Positions 1-11,580 of a DNA stretch of 64,000 bases are shown here, piece after piece. Made by a program: the position numbers and the translations under genes. Source of the DNA: Chinchilla lanigera (Eukaryota > Chordata > Mammalia > Rodentia > Chinchillidae). Every line of letters starts with the position of its first letter. Positions within the stretch are counted from its first letter, which is position 1. The stretch lies in NCBI RefSeq assembly GCF_000276665.1, contig NW_004955423.1:10577482-10641481 (forward strand), written 5' to 3'. Under the pieces are notes generated by a model. The model worked only from the letters and a program-made list of their open reading frames with translations, was not told the origin of the DNA and ran no database searches.

Positions 1-1060
1 AGGTAGTTTGCAAACTTCAGGGATGCTGGTAGAAGTGATCCCTGAACACATACTTAGACACATTATAAATGAGGAACCCTGTGCTTAGGGAACCTGAGTT
101 TTACAGTGGGCAAAAACATTTCCACTTTTATTGCAAAGGAGATATTGTGTATTATCAGACTCTAAACGTACACATCAGCCGTCTGTCACTATAATACCTG
201 AGATAATTAAATTATAAAAAGAAAACATGTGTTTTGGCTCCTGATTGTACAAGTTTCACAACCTAGTTCATCTGTTGCTCTTAGCCATAGTGAAGGTGCT
301 GGATAAAAATTGTCAGGAGTATATGGAGAAAAACCACTCACCTCAGGGCCAGGAAGCAAGCAAGAAGAGAAGGAACCTGAGTTATCACTAGCTCCTTTCC
401 AATCACCTAAAGATTCCTCACTGGGCAACACCTCCATAAAGGCTGCATCACATTCCAATAGCTCCATGCTTTTAACATAGGGGCCTTTGAGGACTTTCAA
501 AATACAAACTGTCATGAGGTAAGCATGCTCTTCAGGAATACCCTATGTCTATCTTCTAAGCAGAGTCGCTTTGCAAACATCATTGAAAAGGTATAGCTAG
601 GACAAGGACAATCACTGCATCTCTTAGCAAGATTAGAAAAATGGAAGAAACATGAGTGAATACTCTCATCCTACTGTTGCCTATGACAGTTGTATTGATC
701 TGCAGAGAGTACAAGCTTTTTGAAAATAGAATCTCTGCTTTTCTTGGCATTTAGCCCAACTTCTAGCATAGTGTAAGTCCCATTTATATCAGGAGCAACT
801 TTATAAGGGCTTCAGGAATGTGCACAAGTCTTGAAGAGTATGCACAAAATATATATACACAAACTAAAAAGAAATTTCACTGATATAAAGATTTTGATAT
901 ATAATGCTGCATGCATTAAAAATAGTATCAGCAAAGACCTTAAACTGCAATGAGAAAGTTAGGTTATATTTGCATACGTGCAAGTAAACAAGTTGCAAAC
1001 GTGGGAAAAAATTAGAAGACTTCGTAACGTTTTATGCCTTCATTCAATAATTATTTACCG

Positions 1061-1181
1061 GGGCTGGGGATTTAGCTCAGCGGCAAAAGCCCCTGCCTGG
1101 CAAGCGCAAGGTCATGAGTTCGGTTCCCGGTACCGGAGAAAAACCAAAAAAAAAAAACAAAAAACAAAAAACAAAAAAAAA
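1061..1181 (+). mobile_element. ID-type SINE with perfect target-site duplication
   Basis: A tRNA-Ala-like SINE body begins gggctggggatttagctcag (box A region) and carries ggtcatgagttcggttcc (box B region). A short unit ending ccggtaccggagaaaaacc and an A/C-rich tail follow. It is flanked by an identical 16-bp duplication, caataattatttaccg, at 1045-1060 and 1182-1197. The perfect duplication and long tail suggest a recent insertion. Confidence 0.93.
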
Positions 1182-1197
1182 CAATAATTATTTACCG

Positions 1198-2524
1198 ACC
1201 GGCCATATTGATTATCTCTATGAACTAATCACCACTATAGAGTCTATCCCCTGTAAGCTAACTGGCAAACTGATGAAATAAAAATAATTGATATTTCTGA
1301 GCTCAGTCACCATAAGAAGAAAATATTTGAGTTTTCATAATAACGTGTTGTTACATATTATGAATTATATACTGTATAGTATAACATATAGGTCTAGTAA
1401 GATTCAGAATGTATTATGCAAACAATTTATATTATATTAATGTTATAAAGATTCATTATATTACAGTAATTTTTATTGTCCCACAAATCTTATTTTCCAT
1501 TTCAAATAATCTCTTGCATATATGTGACTACTGATAAGTAATCATCAAATACAGGTCAATAACTAACTCAGCAAATTTACTTCCATTTTTAATAAAAAAG
1601 TAGAGGTAATATAAATTTTATATTTTTTCTCAAAGCTAATTGAAGCATATAGTTAAAAAAAAAAACCTAGTAATGGGGTAAATTTAAATTATTCCACTGA
1701 AGTCCGTGTCTGTGCACAACGTTTTTCCCCCCATGGATATAGCCTCATAAAAATGTAAGTAATTCATTATTTTACACCAGATAACTAAAGGATAATGTTC
1801 AGCGTTGGTGTAATAACCAGACCTCTGGACAAAACAAGTCTCATAATTACTCCAATAAAAGAGCACTTCAGTATTCTGTAAGACTGCCATTACTGTCAAG
1901 GATCGTTGGGTGGTGTTTACAAATAGTTAACCAGCCTCTCTCACAGCTGTTCAGAATCTAGGGCTCACGAGCACTTATGCAAGCAGGGTAAAATCTTAGA
2001 AGCACAGATGAGCAGGGAGAGCAGTGCTACACCAAATGCATAACAAATAGGAATTTTAATTCATCTCATCACGAAAACAATAAAAAAATGAAGAAAGAGG
2101 GGACAGAGGCCCTGGATGCTGAGAATTAGGGACTTAACTTAGATCAACAATGCCTGTCAAACTTAATGAAGATTGCTTATAAACACAAATTTGGCATATT
2201 TTTGAGCTAAATTTAAGAAAAAAAACTACTTAAGCATTATCTGGTTGTGTGGGAAATGTTAGGGAATATTTTTTAATTTAATCACTACATTTGAGCACTT
2301 TAATGAAAAATTTAGGTATTTCTATATTTGTGTAAAATTTCCATGAGATACATCACCGTGTCAGGCTTTAAAAGATGCCTTGTACTCTCCTAATTGGTTG
2401 CTTCAGTTATATTTGTGTGTGAAATATACAGAGAAAAATTCTCGGGTGGTAGTGTTTCTATATGTAATCCATCATAAAAACAACCAGTGGATTTGCCATG
2501 AAATCTTAGTCATTAGTTTGTGAT
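1198..2524. other. AT-rich stretch with no recognised feature
   Basis: I see no supported gene or repeat here. The 71-residue minus-strand reading frame at 1684-1899 shows no recognisable motif and looks like chance. Confidence 0.5.
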
Positions 2525-2529
2525 TTGGA

Positions 2530-2660
2530 AACTAAGTCCAGTATCCTCCTTTTAGGAAACTGAGACAAACAGAGATAAGTTAAGAGTCTGATCCAGGCTC
2601 CACATGTGCTAAGTAATAGATCCGGAAGCACAACTTGGGTCTCCTGCACCTGGATCTGTA
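2530..2660 (-). repeat. MIR-like ancient SINE
   Basis: The plus strand reads like a degenerate reverse-complement MIR core: aggaaactgagacaaacaga followed by taagagtctgatccaggctc, the equivalent of the MIR stretch about a removed-from-consensus 'gaggaaactgaggcacagag...taacttgcccaaggtcacac'. Divergence is high, so edges are approximate. Confidence 0.5.
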
Positions 2661-4193
2661 CTTGCAGGGTCAAGCCCTCCCGTGAGAATCCAAAATATAA
2701 GCTTGTAAGAAAGTAAATATCTACAACCTAAGAAAGGCCCAGTCGGTACAGGTTGCTTTTGAAAACTCAGTGGGTGGTTGTGTTTCCAAGTGCAGTAGTT
2801 CTTCTTACTACTTCTCAGATAGCAGACTCCACACGTTCATGTTGAGAGAGATTTGGCAAGATGGGAATGAAAACTAGAATTTCACTAATGTCTTTGTTTT
2901 CTCCATATGCAGTAAAGCTTAGTTTAATTCTCATCCTTGTAAGTTCATTTAGATTTTTCAACAAACTGAATTTTCAACTCATACAAACAATGAAGTGATA
3001 CAAAATCATAATTTCAGGGGATGTTCAATGAAGCAAGTTTTATTTAAATACTGGCTATATTTTGCAGGAGTTCTTCAGTTACTTATTTTCTAATTTTACT
3101 TATGGTGCATTGTCAACAAAAATAGTATAGAGTATAAATAATTTCATTTAAATTTTGAAATATTCAGTGAAGCCCTCATTCTGCCACAAGCCTTAAGATA
3201 AATGTAAGCAATACAATATTTTTCTATTTATTTAAATACGTTTTAAGTCTCATCTCTTCAATACACAGAACTAGTATATCATCAATCAGCACCATTTTTT
3301 AATACCCTCTGTATTGATAACTTTTTAATACATTAAGAGCCTAGTTTCATGAAGGTACTATTTGCCTCCACTACTCATATTCAATTTATAAGAAATTTTA
3401 AAATAATTTTCATCGTTTCTCCTCGTACATTATCACTCTTTTCTCCTACGTAGATGTTCTTCTTCAGATAGGTTAGTGGCTTTACTCCTCCTGATAGTTA
3501 GAGCAGTCATTTGTTCAACAAATATTTGTTGCACCAACATATATAAAAATTCAGCAATCGATTAAGCAATTAGTTATTGAGAGTACAGAATAGTATTTAG
3601 TAATATGCAAATAATTTAATAGAAAATATAGGGATAGGTAATTAAAGTGACTTGAAGTAGCCTGAAAATGCTTTAAGTTAAGTGAGAACTTTAACCATAT
3701 TAGAATCACAAAAGTAGAATACAATTTACTCCAGTTCTGTGAAGAAAATAGTGCTTTGCTTGACTTGTGGCAGGAAGTAAATGTTTCTGTTCCATTTCTA
3801 TCAAAGAAAAGGCCATGGAAATCCAACCTCACCTACGATTTTAAAAACTAAGCAAATTTGTAAGGAAATGTATTTTCTCAACTTGAAAAAGAACATCTAA
3901 CAGAAATATTTTTTAAAATGTACAGCTAAAATCACACCTTAATGATGTGAGTGGACTTTATTTGCCCAAGATAGAAAACATAGCAAGGATATTTTCTCTC
4001 TTCACTCTTATTTAACATTGCTTTAGAGGTTCTACTTAGTGCCATAAAATAAGAAGGGAAAGTAAAGGGCATCTATATTTGAAAGGGGGGAAAAGACTGT
4101 ACATTTGCAAATAGCATATATCTAAAGCCCAAAAAATCTGCAAATTAACTGTTCTAATTAATAAGCAAGAATAATGAGGTCACAGAATACCAG

Positions 4194-4498
4194 GTGCCTT
4201 TGCTCTGGATGCTATAACAAATTTTCATACAGTAGATGTCTTAAATGTAGAAATTTATTTCTGCAGACATACAAGTCCAAGATGAAGCTGCTGGCACAAT
4301 CAGCATCTACTTGTGTGCTTAAACACAGAGAGTGAGAGCAAGCCCTTTTCTCTTCTTTTAAAGGTACTAAGTTTATTCATGGGGGATCTACTCTCATCTA
4401 ATTATCATTCAGAGGCCCCACCTTCTAATACTATCATGCTAGGGTTTAGGATTTCATTATATGAATTTTCGCCAAACAAAAACATCAGTCCTTAGCAC
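4194..4498 (-). mobile_element. MLT1-type MaLR solo LTR
   Basis: The plus strand matches the reverse complement of an MLT1 LTR along its length. It has tgctataacaaatttt near the left, tagaaatttatttctgcag, then aagtccaagatgaagctgct, and on the right aggccccaccttctaatact followed by ggatttcattatatgaattt. These are the reverse of the MLT1 landmarks near both ends. It has no coding content. Confidence 0.72.
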
Positions 4499-4719
4499 AA
4501 GTCAATATGCACAAGTCAATTATGTCCTTGCATACCAGTAATGAATGATTAGAACCTGCAGTTAAATGGTACTCAAATTAAAATAGTACTACCAAGTTAA
4601 ATAGTACCCCAAACATGAAGTCTTCAGATGTAAATGTTAAAATATGTCCAGGATCTATATTCATAAAAAGCATAAACACAAAAAAAGTATAAAGATTTAC
4701 GTAAAGGGAATATTTTTCG

Positions 4720-5560
4720 TCTCTCTTGGATTGAAAAGCTCATCACTGTTAAGATTTTAATGTATCTTAAATTGATGTATAGATTCAACAAAATTCCAAT
4801 TAAAATTCCAGAAGGGGATATAAAGTAAAAATAAAATTTACATTGTAAGTCAAAAGACCTAGAATAGCTAACACAATATTAATGAACAAAGTTGGAGAAC
4901 TATTGCTACCAATTTAAAGAATTATACTGAACCTGCAATACTCAAGACATAGTAGGACAGACACATGTCAGTGGAATACAATAGAGAATTTGGTTAGAGA
5001 TCTATGGAAAGGTAATTTTGAAAAAATGCAAAGACAATTTATAGGAGAGGATAGATTTCTATAAATAGTATAATAAAAATTGGTCATACATGTACAGAAT
5101 AGAATCTAGATATAGATGTTATACTTTTCCAAAAGAAGCATTAAACATGAACTGAAAAACTATAACAGTTAGAAAAAGGAGAAAATCTATGCAATATACA
5201 TTTTGGTCATGAGTTTAGATAGAAAACTAAATATGCATCCATGAGAGAAAGAAAATTGTAAGACTTTGTCATAATTTAAATTGTCTACTCTACAATACAA
5301 AATATAAAGAGAAGATAAAAACAAGTCACAAAGTGAAAGAAAATATCATGAAACACACATATCTAACACATGACTTGTACCCAAAACACAAAAACAACTC
5401 TTAAAAATCAGTAATATGAAAACAAATAATCCATTTGTAGAGTTGAGAAAACTGCATACTCACCAAAGAAGATATCCAGATGGCAAACAAACATATGAAA
5501 ACATGCTCAACATTATTTATCATTAGGGGGAAAAGGAGAAACGGGTGAAATAAATGAACT
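4720..5560 (+). mobile_element. Old L1 fragment (ORF2 3' part)
   Basis: Degenerate L1 ORF2 in sense orientation. Landmarks include ttcaacaaaattccaattaa, aatagctaacacaatattaa and gtcagtggaatacaatagag. Further right, ccaaagaagatatccagatg and atgaaaacatgctcaacatt match the C-terminal half of ORF2. The frame is broken throughout, so it is an inactive relic. Confidence 0.7.
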
Positions 5561-6183
5561 TTTATGGTGGTGAACATGTTCTGTATATACTGTAATGGTA
5601 AATGCAAAACATTAAGTGTTTTTCAAAACCTACATGACTTTATAACACAAGACCTACAACTTAATGCATGTACGTTTTAAAATCATTTAGGAGTTAGATG
5701 GATTCCAGAATGGAATGCCTACTGTGACAAAAGATATAAATGTATTACAGACACAGAAAACAATCTCTAAATGGGTTGAGAGGGATAAATTAATGACCTA
5801 AGCAACTTTAGAAATGAACACTGTGTGTAAGTAAAAAGGAAATGCAATTCACTTGATAGAGATTTTTTCTGACAGAGGAATGGGTTAGCACTGGGAAAGG
5901 CCTGGTAATTAAATGGATGAAGGGTTGTGGAAGCCAGACTTCTCACTGTTGGAATGGGAGGTTTCACATAAGCAAGAGGAGAAGGCTAGAATGACCCAAG
6001 TCATAATGTATTCCATTTGGAGATATCAGCATGAATTCATATTGGGCTCAATATAGATACAAATGGTACACTGGGGAGTTTTGAAAGAAATGTGTATATA
6101 CACAAGAGTATGCACTCATATATTTCTAATTGCTGATGGAGCCTATAAGTCACAACACCTCATTAGCCATAAGCCCATCATAT

Positions 6184-6594
6184 CATTCAAATTCTTTAGA
6201 GAAACAGAACCAATAGAATGCAGGTGTCAGGGAGGCAGAAAAGTCCCAAGATCTGCAGAGTAAATTGCCAAGTTGGAAACCCAGGACAGTCAATGCTAGA
6301 GCTCCTGTTTGAAGTCTAGCAGCCTAGAGAATAAAGAAGATGTGATGTTTCAGTCTGAGTGTAAAGGCAGGAAAATTTCTTTCCCATTCAAGGGAAGGAA
6401 CAGAATTGTTTCCTTCAGGCATTCAACTGATTGCATGAGGGCCATCTTCCTCAGGAGGGAAAAACTACTGATTTACTCTGAAGAATTCAATGTTAGTTTC
6501 ATTCAAAAATACCCAAAGAGACTCACCCAGGATAATGTTTAGCAAATATCTTGGCACTTTGATACCCAATCAAGTTGACACATAAATTCACTTT
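6184..6594 (-). mobile_element. Ancient ERVL/MaLR-type LTR
   Basis: The plus strand starts with ctttagagaaacagaaccaa and ends with ccaatcaagttgacacataa. These are the reverse complements of the end and start of a mammalian LTR family that opens with 'ttatgtgtcaacttgg' and closes with 'ttggttctgtttctct'. The middle part (ggcattcaactgattgcatg) also fits. The exact family name is uncertain. The small reading frames inside it are not genes. Confidence 0.65.
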
Positions 6595-6810
6595 CACATA
6601 TACCTAGCAACCAGATTTTGGATTATAATACACCTGCCAGTGAAGTACTCCATTTAAGACTTTAAAATCCCTTTGGGTGCTAGAATTTCCAGCATTAGTA
6701 AATAAAAATATGGTATGCCTAGTTGAATTACATTTGAGGTAAATAGTAACAGTCTTTTGTTTCCCATGAAATAGTTGGGTCATTATTTATTGTTTATTTG
6801 TCATTCAAGT

Positions 6811-7210
6811 TGCTATGGTTTAAACACAGAACACCCCCCCCCAAAAGCTCATGTGCTCAGAGGTGTGACTTCAGAAGGTTCTTGGACCGTGGGGGTGTTA
6901 TACTCCTCAGTGGGTAAGTCCACCGAAGAGCTCAGACCCGAATATAATCTTCTGAGCTGGGCCTGGTAGGAAAATGTTGCTCTCTGGGCTGTGACCCGAA
7001 AGGTTGTATTTTCCTTTTAGTCTCCTCCCTTCACTTTCCACTTTGTGGCTGCCAGGGGATGAGCACCAGTCTTTAGCCCAGGACCTTCCAACCTGCCATT
7101 TCTGCCTTGCTAACCATGAGCTGAACACTTGAGCCAAAATAAACTTCCTTTCCTTTAAGTTGTGAGTGTTGGATATTTTGTCCCTATGACAAGAAAATGA
7201 CTGAGGTACA
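6811..7210 (+). mobile_element. MaLR (MST/ORR-like) solo LTR
   Basis: A 400-bp element with TG...CA ends. It opens tgctatggtttaaacacaga and closes with aaaataaacttcctttcctt, then gttggatattttgtccctat and a ctgaggtaca end. This is the standard MaLR LTR layout, with a polyadenylation signal (aataaa) just before the R/U5-like end. A C homopolymer lies at about 6834-6842. Confidence 0.75.
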
Positions 7211-7894
7211 ATTTGAGAAAGACGATTATATTTTATCTTGTTACCTCATTTAGAACTGCAAACAGCTATAGGCACAAAGTAGATTTAGAACCCGTCTGGG
7301 CTCCCAAGGAGGTATACCCTTTAATATCCTCTTCAGCCATGGTCAAGTTTTGGTAGTAGTCAGTTCCAAGATCCATAACACATTCAGGGATGAGGAGCTG
7401 CACCCAGAGAACGCTGCTCAGTCAAGAAGTCCCATTTCCAAGCCCACCCCTCCCTGGGATCTGCTGTACTACTTCCTATGAGAGAGCTCTACCTTTGCCC
7501 CACTGGGTCGACTTCTCAAGTGACTGCCTGTTCAGTGACACTTGAATAAAGTAACTTGGGACACTGCTGAGCAACAATTTAAACCATGATCGCATGGATG
7601 TGCAAGGGCTCTTTCCCTCTGCCCCCAATCAGCAATATCTTCCAGATGACTTTCCCTTTTAGCCTGGATTCCATCATGAATAAAACATAAAGCTGACAAG
7701 CAACGATCTGCAGCTAGCGCACAATGTTAACAAGAGATCTGCTCATTTGAGGGCAGAGGACGTGATATGCTAAGGTTTTTACCAAGATGTACATGTTTGT
7801 CTCATAAAAGAAAAAGAAAAGTGAAAAAATCAAAACATTTAGTTGTCAAGAATAAATATTCATTCAACATCTCCCAAGCAGAAGAAGCCAAGTG
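7211..7894. other. No recognised feature
   Basis: Mixed sequence without a supported gene. A locally higher-GC patch at about 7290-7510 has no open frame of note. Confidence 0.4.
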
Positions 7895-8300
7895 AGGTTT
7901 TTCATTTTATTTTTTATTTTTTATTACTATGTCTCCAATATATGATGATTATGTATTTTTCGTGAGAAGTTAGTACAGGTAGATGACACATCTTAATTGT
8001 GTTTTCAATGCCTTTCCTTCCTTCCATCTCTCCCTTCATCTCCTAATTCCCTTTCTATATGAGAAAAGTTTATCTCGCTACTTCTTATTGTCTGCCCTTT
8101 ATTTTATTCTTTACTCATATGTAAGAGTTTTTCAGATAAGATGAATCATGCAATATGTAAAGTTGTGTGTCTGGTTTATTTCACTTAATATTATGGTCCC
8201 AAGATGCATCGATTTTCCTACAAATTAATCAAGTTTAGCCTTCTTCATGACAGAGTAGTACTCCATTGTGTATTACCCTACCAATTCATCTGTAGAATTT
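7895..8300 (-). mobile_element. L1 3' end, minus strand
   Basis: The sequence starts with a T-rich tail (ttttattttttattttttat) and passes through a pyrimidine-rich 3' UTR. It then reads the reverse of the ORF2 C-terminus: ctggtttatttcacttaata, ccaagatgcatcgattttcc and agtagtactccattgtgtat. Degenerate and 5' truncated. Confidence 0.7.
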
Positions 8301-8784
8301 AGAAATGAAATGTGGACCCAGAAAAGCTAACAAATGGTAAAACAAGTAATTTTGTCTTACATTTTCCTGAACACATAGCCTTTGGTTTTTATAGTCTATT
8401 CTATTGCTATAATTTGCAGTTGAGTTTTCTGCTTGTTTGTCCACTGAATTCATCATCATGCAGATTTCTTTAATTTGCTATGATACTGGAACTGGCCAAA
8501 ATTATTACATAAATAGTGAGGTCTAGGTTCGTTGGCCTTCTAGCTCTTATATGTCTCTGATTTCAGATGGTATTAAAAGTTATTAACTATTGATTGCATC
8601 CCCTAAGTGTCCATTCCTTTCTAATGAGCTATATCATTTCAGGGGCATCACCGATATGTTCAGTATCTCTTCTAAAAGTGAAGAAGAAAAGTTACATTTA
8701 AAGTATCTGAGTATGGCAGCCAAATTTAAAAGAAATATTTAATAAAAGATATGATTTCTAAAAGTGATAGACACACCAGGTTAT

Positions 8785-8800
8785 CTATCATCTATCTCTG

Positions 8801-8852
<52 letters not shown>
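8785..8852 (+). repeat. (TC)n microsatellite
   Basis: An imperfect tatc/tctg start leads into an uninterrupted TC run of about 47 bp. Its length makes it likely to vary between individuals. Confidence 0.95.
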
Positions 8853-8856
<4 letters not shown>

Positions 8857-9633
8857 CAGGATGTAATAAAGTTTAGAGAAAGTCAATTGCACAAATATAT
8901 TTCCTAATTGTTCTAATTTATGTATGTTTAATACCAGTTTTATATTAATTTAAATTTTATATGAGATACAGTTATTGGAATTTCAGAAGTAATCTGATGC
9001 AATTTGAGGCATTTTACTTATTACTTTTGCTTTGATTTAAACTATTGGTGTTTTTAAAAATCTTAATTTCTGAGTGAATTATAGAGATAGTTTTATTGAT
9101 TGAGTTTATCTTTTTTATGTAACTAGGATGTAGTAATTTAGTTTATGTCTTGTTTGTTTAATTGCACTAATAATGTGTGGCAAAAATAAAATCCTATTAG
9201 CTGATTTGAGGGAATATCTACAATTAAGTTGCTTATTATGATTGATTGGATAAGACTGACTTTTATCTTAATCTTTTTGTCTTCTGAATTTTGATATAAA
9301 ATATTACTAATGAATAAGAACATGTATTGAAAAGCGCTTGCATTCTCCAACAAAATCTCAAGGCTCTAGTGAATACATTTAAATTAATGAGCTTAAAAAG
9401 ATAAAATATAAATCCATCACATTTTAATAGTTGGTGTGTGAATAACATGCATTTCAGAACAGAACTTTGTAATTATTCCTAGTACCTTTACTTCAGAAAG
9501 TAGGAAAAATATATGAGATAAGTGATATCATGCTTTCCTTATCTACTAAAGTCAGTTGAACATACCTCCACGAAGCATGATGAGAAAATGTTGGTAACCT
9601 GTTGAACAGAGAGCTTGCAAATAGTAAAAACTC

Positions 9634-9703
9634 GGCTGGCGATGTAGCTCAGTGGCACAGCACCTGCCCAGCAAGCGTGAGGTCGTGAGTTCAATTCCCA
9701 GTA
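9634..9703 (+). mobile_element. Tailless ID-type SINE
   Basis: A 70-bp ID body (ggctggcgatgtagctcagt to tcaattcccagta) with no A-tail and no 3' unit. It is flanked by an identical 16-bp direct repeat, caaatagtaaaaactc, at 9618-9633 and 9704-9719. The clean duplication shows a real retro-insertion although the poly-A is absent. Confidence 0.88.
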
Positions 9704-10218
9704 CAAATAGTAAAAACTCACATTTTCTTCACGATCTTTAGCATTATCAGCCTCTGCACATGCAGTATCTTAACATGATAATTCTACTAATAGATGTTTT
9801 GCATAGTTTCAGTATGATTATTAAAATATTAGTATTTCTAAAATATTAACATAAAACAATCTAGTGAATCATATCAAAGATGAATGTAGTTCTAAGTCTA
9901 TATTAATGCTGCACATAATTTACCAAATTCCAAGATTCTTCTTTAAGTGAATTTTTCTATGCTTTTTACTTCTACTTCATCATATATACCATATAAACAA
10001 TTTCAGGAAATTTTATATTTACAGAAATTTGATAGCAGATACAAACAATAGAACATCCAATTTCTTGCCACTTACACTTTATTTTTTCAGAGCAGAATAT
10101 TCAGAGCTCTGCTTGATTAAAAACTATTTTCAGTTTTGTCTTTGTGTCTTAGTTTTATTTAAGCAAATATGTACATATAGATGGTCTTGCTTTTCGCTGG
10201 TAATCTAACATTGTCCTC

Positions 10219-10221
<3 letters not shown>

Positions 10222-10259
<38 letters not shown>
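10222..10259 (+). repeat. (CA)n microsatellite
   Basis: An uninterrupted AC run of about 38 bp, flanked by tttt on the left and caattaac on the right. Confidence 0.95.
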
Positions 10260-10260
<1 letters not shown>

Positions 10261-10412
10261 AATTAACATATTAGTAAAATTCCAAATCACCAAATAACAT
10301 AAAACCTAGAAAAAGTCATTACTTCGAAGTACAGCTTTGATTGAAATGCAGTAACATATAAATAAAATTTATACATGTCCTAAGGACCAAGAATTTAGAA
10401 AAGTTTAACCAA

Positions 10413-10565
10413 AAGTTTTGTGCATGATATAAGGATAGAATTAAATTTTTTGCTTGTGGAAGTCAAGTTTTCCTAATATCATTTATTGAAGTTGGTATTC
10501 TCTCTCCACTATGTTTGTGTGCCCTTGTAAAAATTAGTTGATCATATATGTTTAAATTATACCTA
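10413..10565 (-). mobile_element. L1 ORF2 fragment, inverted relative to next L1
   Basis: The plus strand reads the reverse of an ORF2 segment: ttgtgcatgatataagga, gtggaagtcaagttttccta, atatcatttattgaagttgg. In L1 order this segment lies just 5' of the plus-strand copy that starts about 50 bp to the right, so the two may be one insertion with a 5' inversion. Confidence 0.6.
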
Positions 10566-10614
10566 TTATAATTGTAAATGAAAAAAGGATAATGTCTCCA
10601 ATTTTATTTTCCTC

Positions 10615-11580
10615 AAAATTTCAAAAAGAAATCATATAAATTGATTAAAAATGGACAAAAATTGAGTAGATGTTTTTCATAACAATGCATAAAAATAGCC
10701 AATAGGCATGTAAAAAAGTGGTCGACCTCACGATTCATTAGAAAAATGCAAATCTAAACCACTGTGAAATATAATATAAAACCTGTTAATGTAACTATTA
10801 TTAAAAAAGTCAAAAGACAAATGTTGGTGAGAGTGTGGAGAAAAGGGCACTATTGTGCACTGTTGGAAATGTAGATTGGTGCAGCTTTTATGAAAAATGA
10901 AAAATTCATCCCCTTTTAAAATCATCATGCTGCAGTTCTCTGTTCATTATAGAATTACATGCAATAGTAGAAATACGGATACAAGGAAGAGTCCATTAAT
11001 GGATGAATGAAAAAAGAAACATTATTACTATGTTATATATGTATCCAATATATATATTTATATTCATTTCTATTTATATAGGACAGAATATTATTTTACC
11101 TTAAAATAAAGAGGAAATCCTACCACTTGCCACAGCGTAGGTGTCCCTGGCTAACATGCTAAGTGCAGCAAGCCATGTAGAGATGTAAATATATTGTATG
11201 ATCTCACTTGCGTGTGAAATCTAGAGGAAAAAAGAAACAGTAGTCAATTATACGGAAATGAAGAACAAAGAATGTGGGAGTGGATGGGAAGAGTATGGCT
11301 AATTGGTGCAGAGGTGCATTTGGGCATAACTTCTCACGTTCTAGAACATAGAAGGGTTAAATGTAGTCAACAATGATTGTGTATTTCAAAATAGGTAGTA
11401 AAAAAATTGGGGATGTTACAAAGAAATCATAAATAATTAATGTTGTAGACCTGCCAGTTATCTTCACCTGTCCATTAAACACTGTTAATGCACAGTGAAA
11501 TGTTATACTGTACCCATAAATATGTGTAATCATGATGTGACAATTAAAAATGAAAATGTATTTAAAAATAATAAAACAGA
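10615..11580 (+). mobile_element. Old L1 3' part (ORF2 end plus 3' UTR)
   Basis: Sense-orientation ORF2 C-terminal landmarks are visible: aaaatagccaataggcatgt, gttggtgagagtgtggagaa and ggcactattgtgcactgttg. They are followed by a typical L1 3' end running into tgtgacaattaaaaatgaaa. The frame is broken by many changes. Confidence 0.75.

Noticed and set aside
1061..1135. tRNA-like sequence with box A and box B (also near 9634, 28262, 48045, 51960)
   Set aside because: These are ID SINE bodies with A-tails and/or target-site duplications, not tRNA genes.
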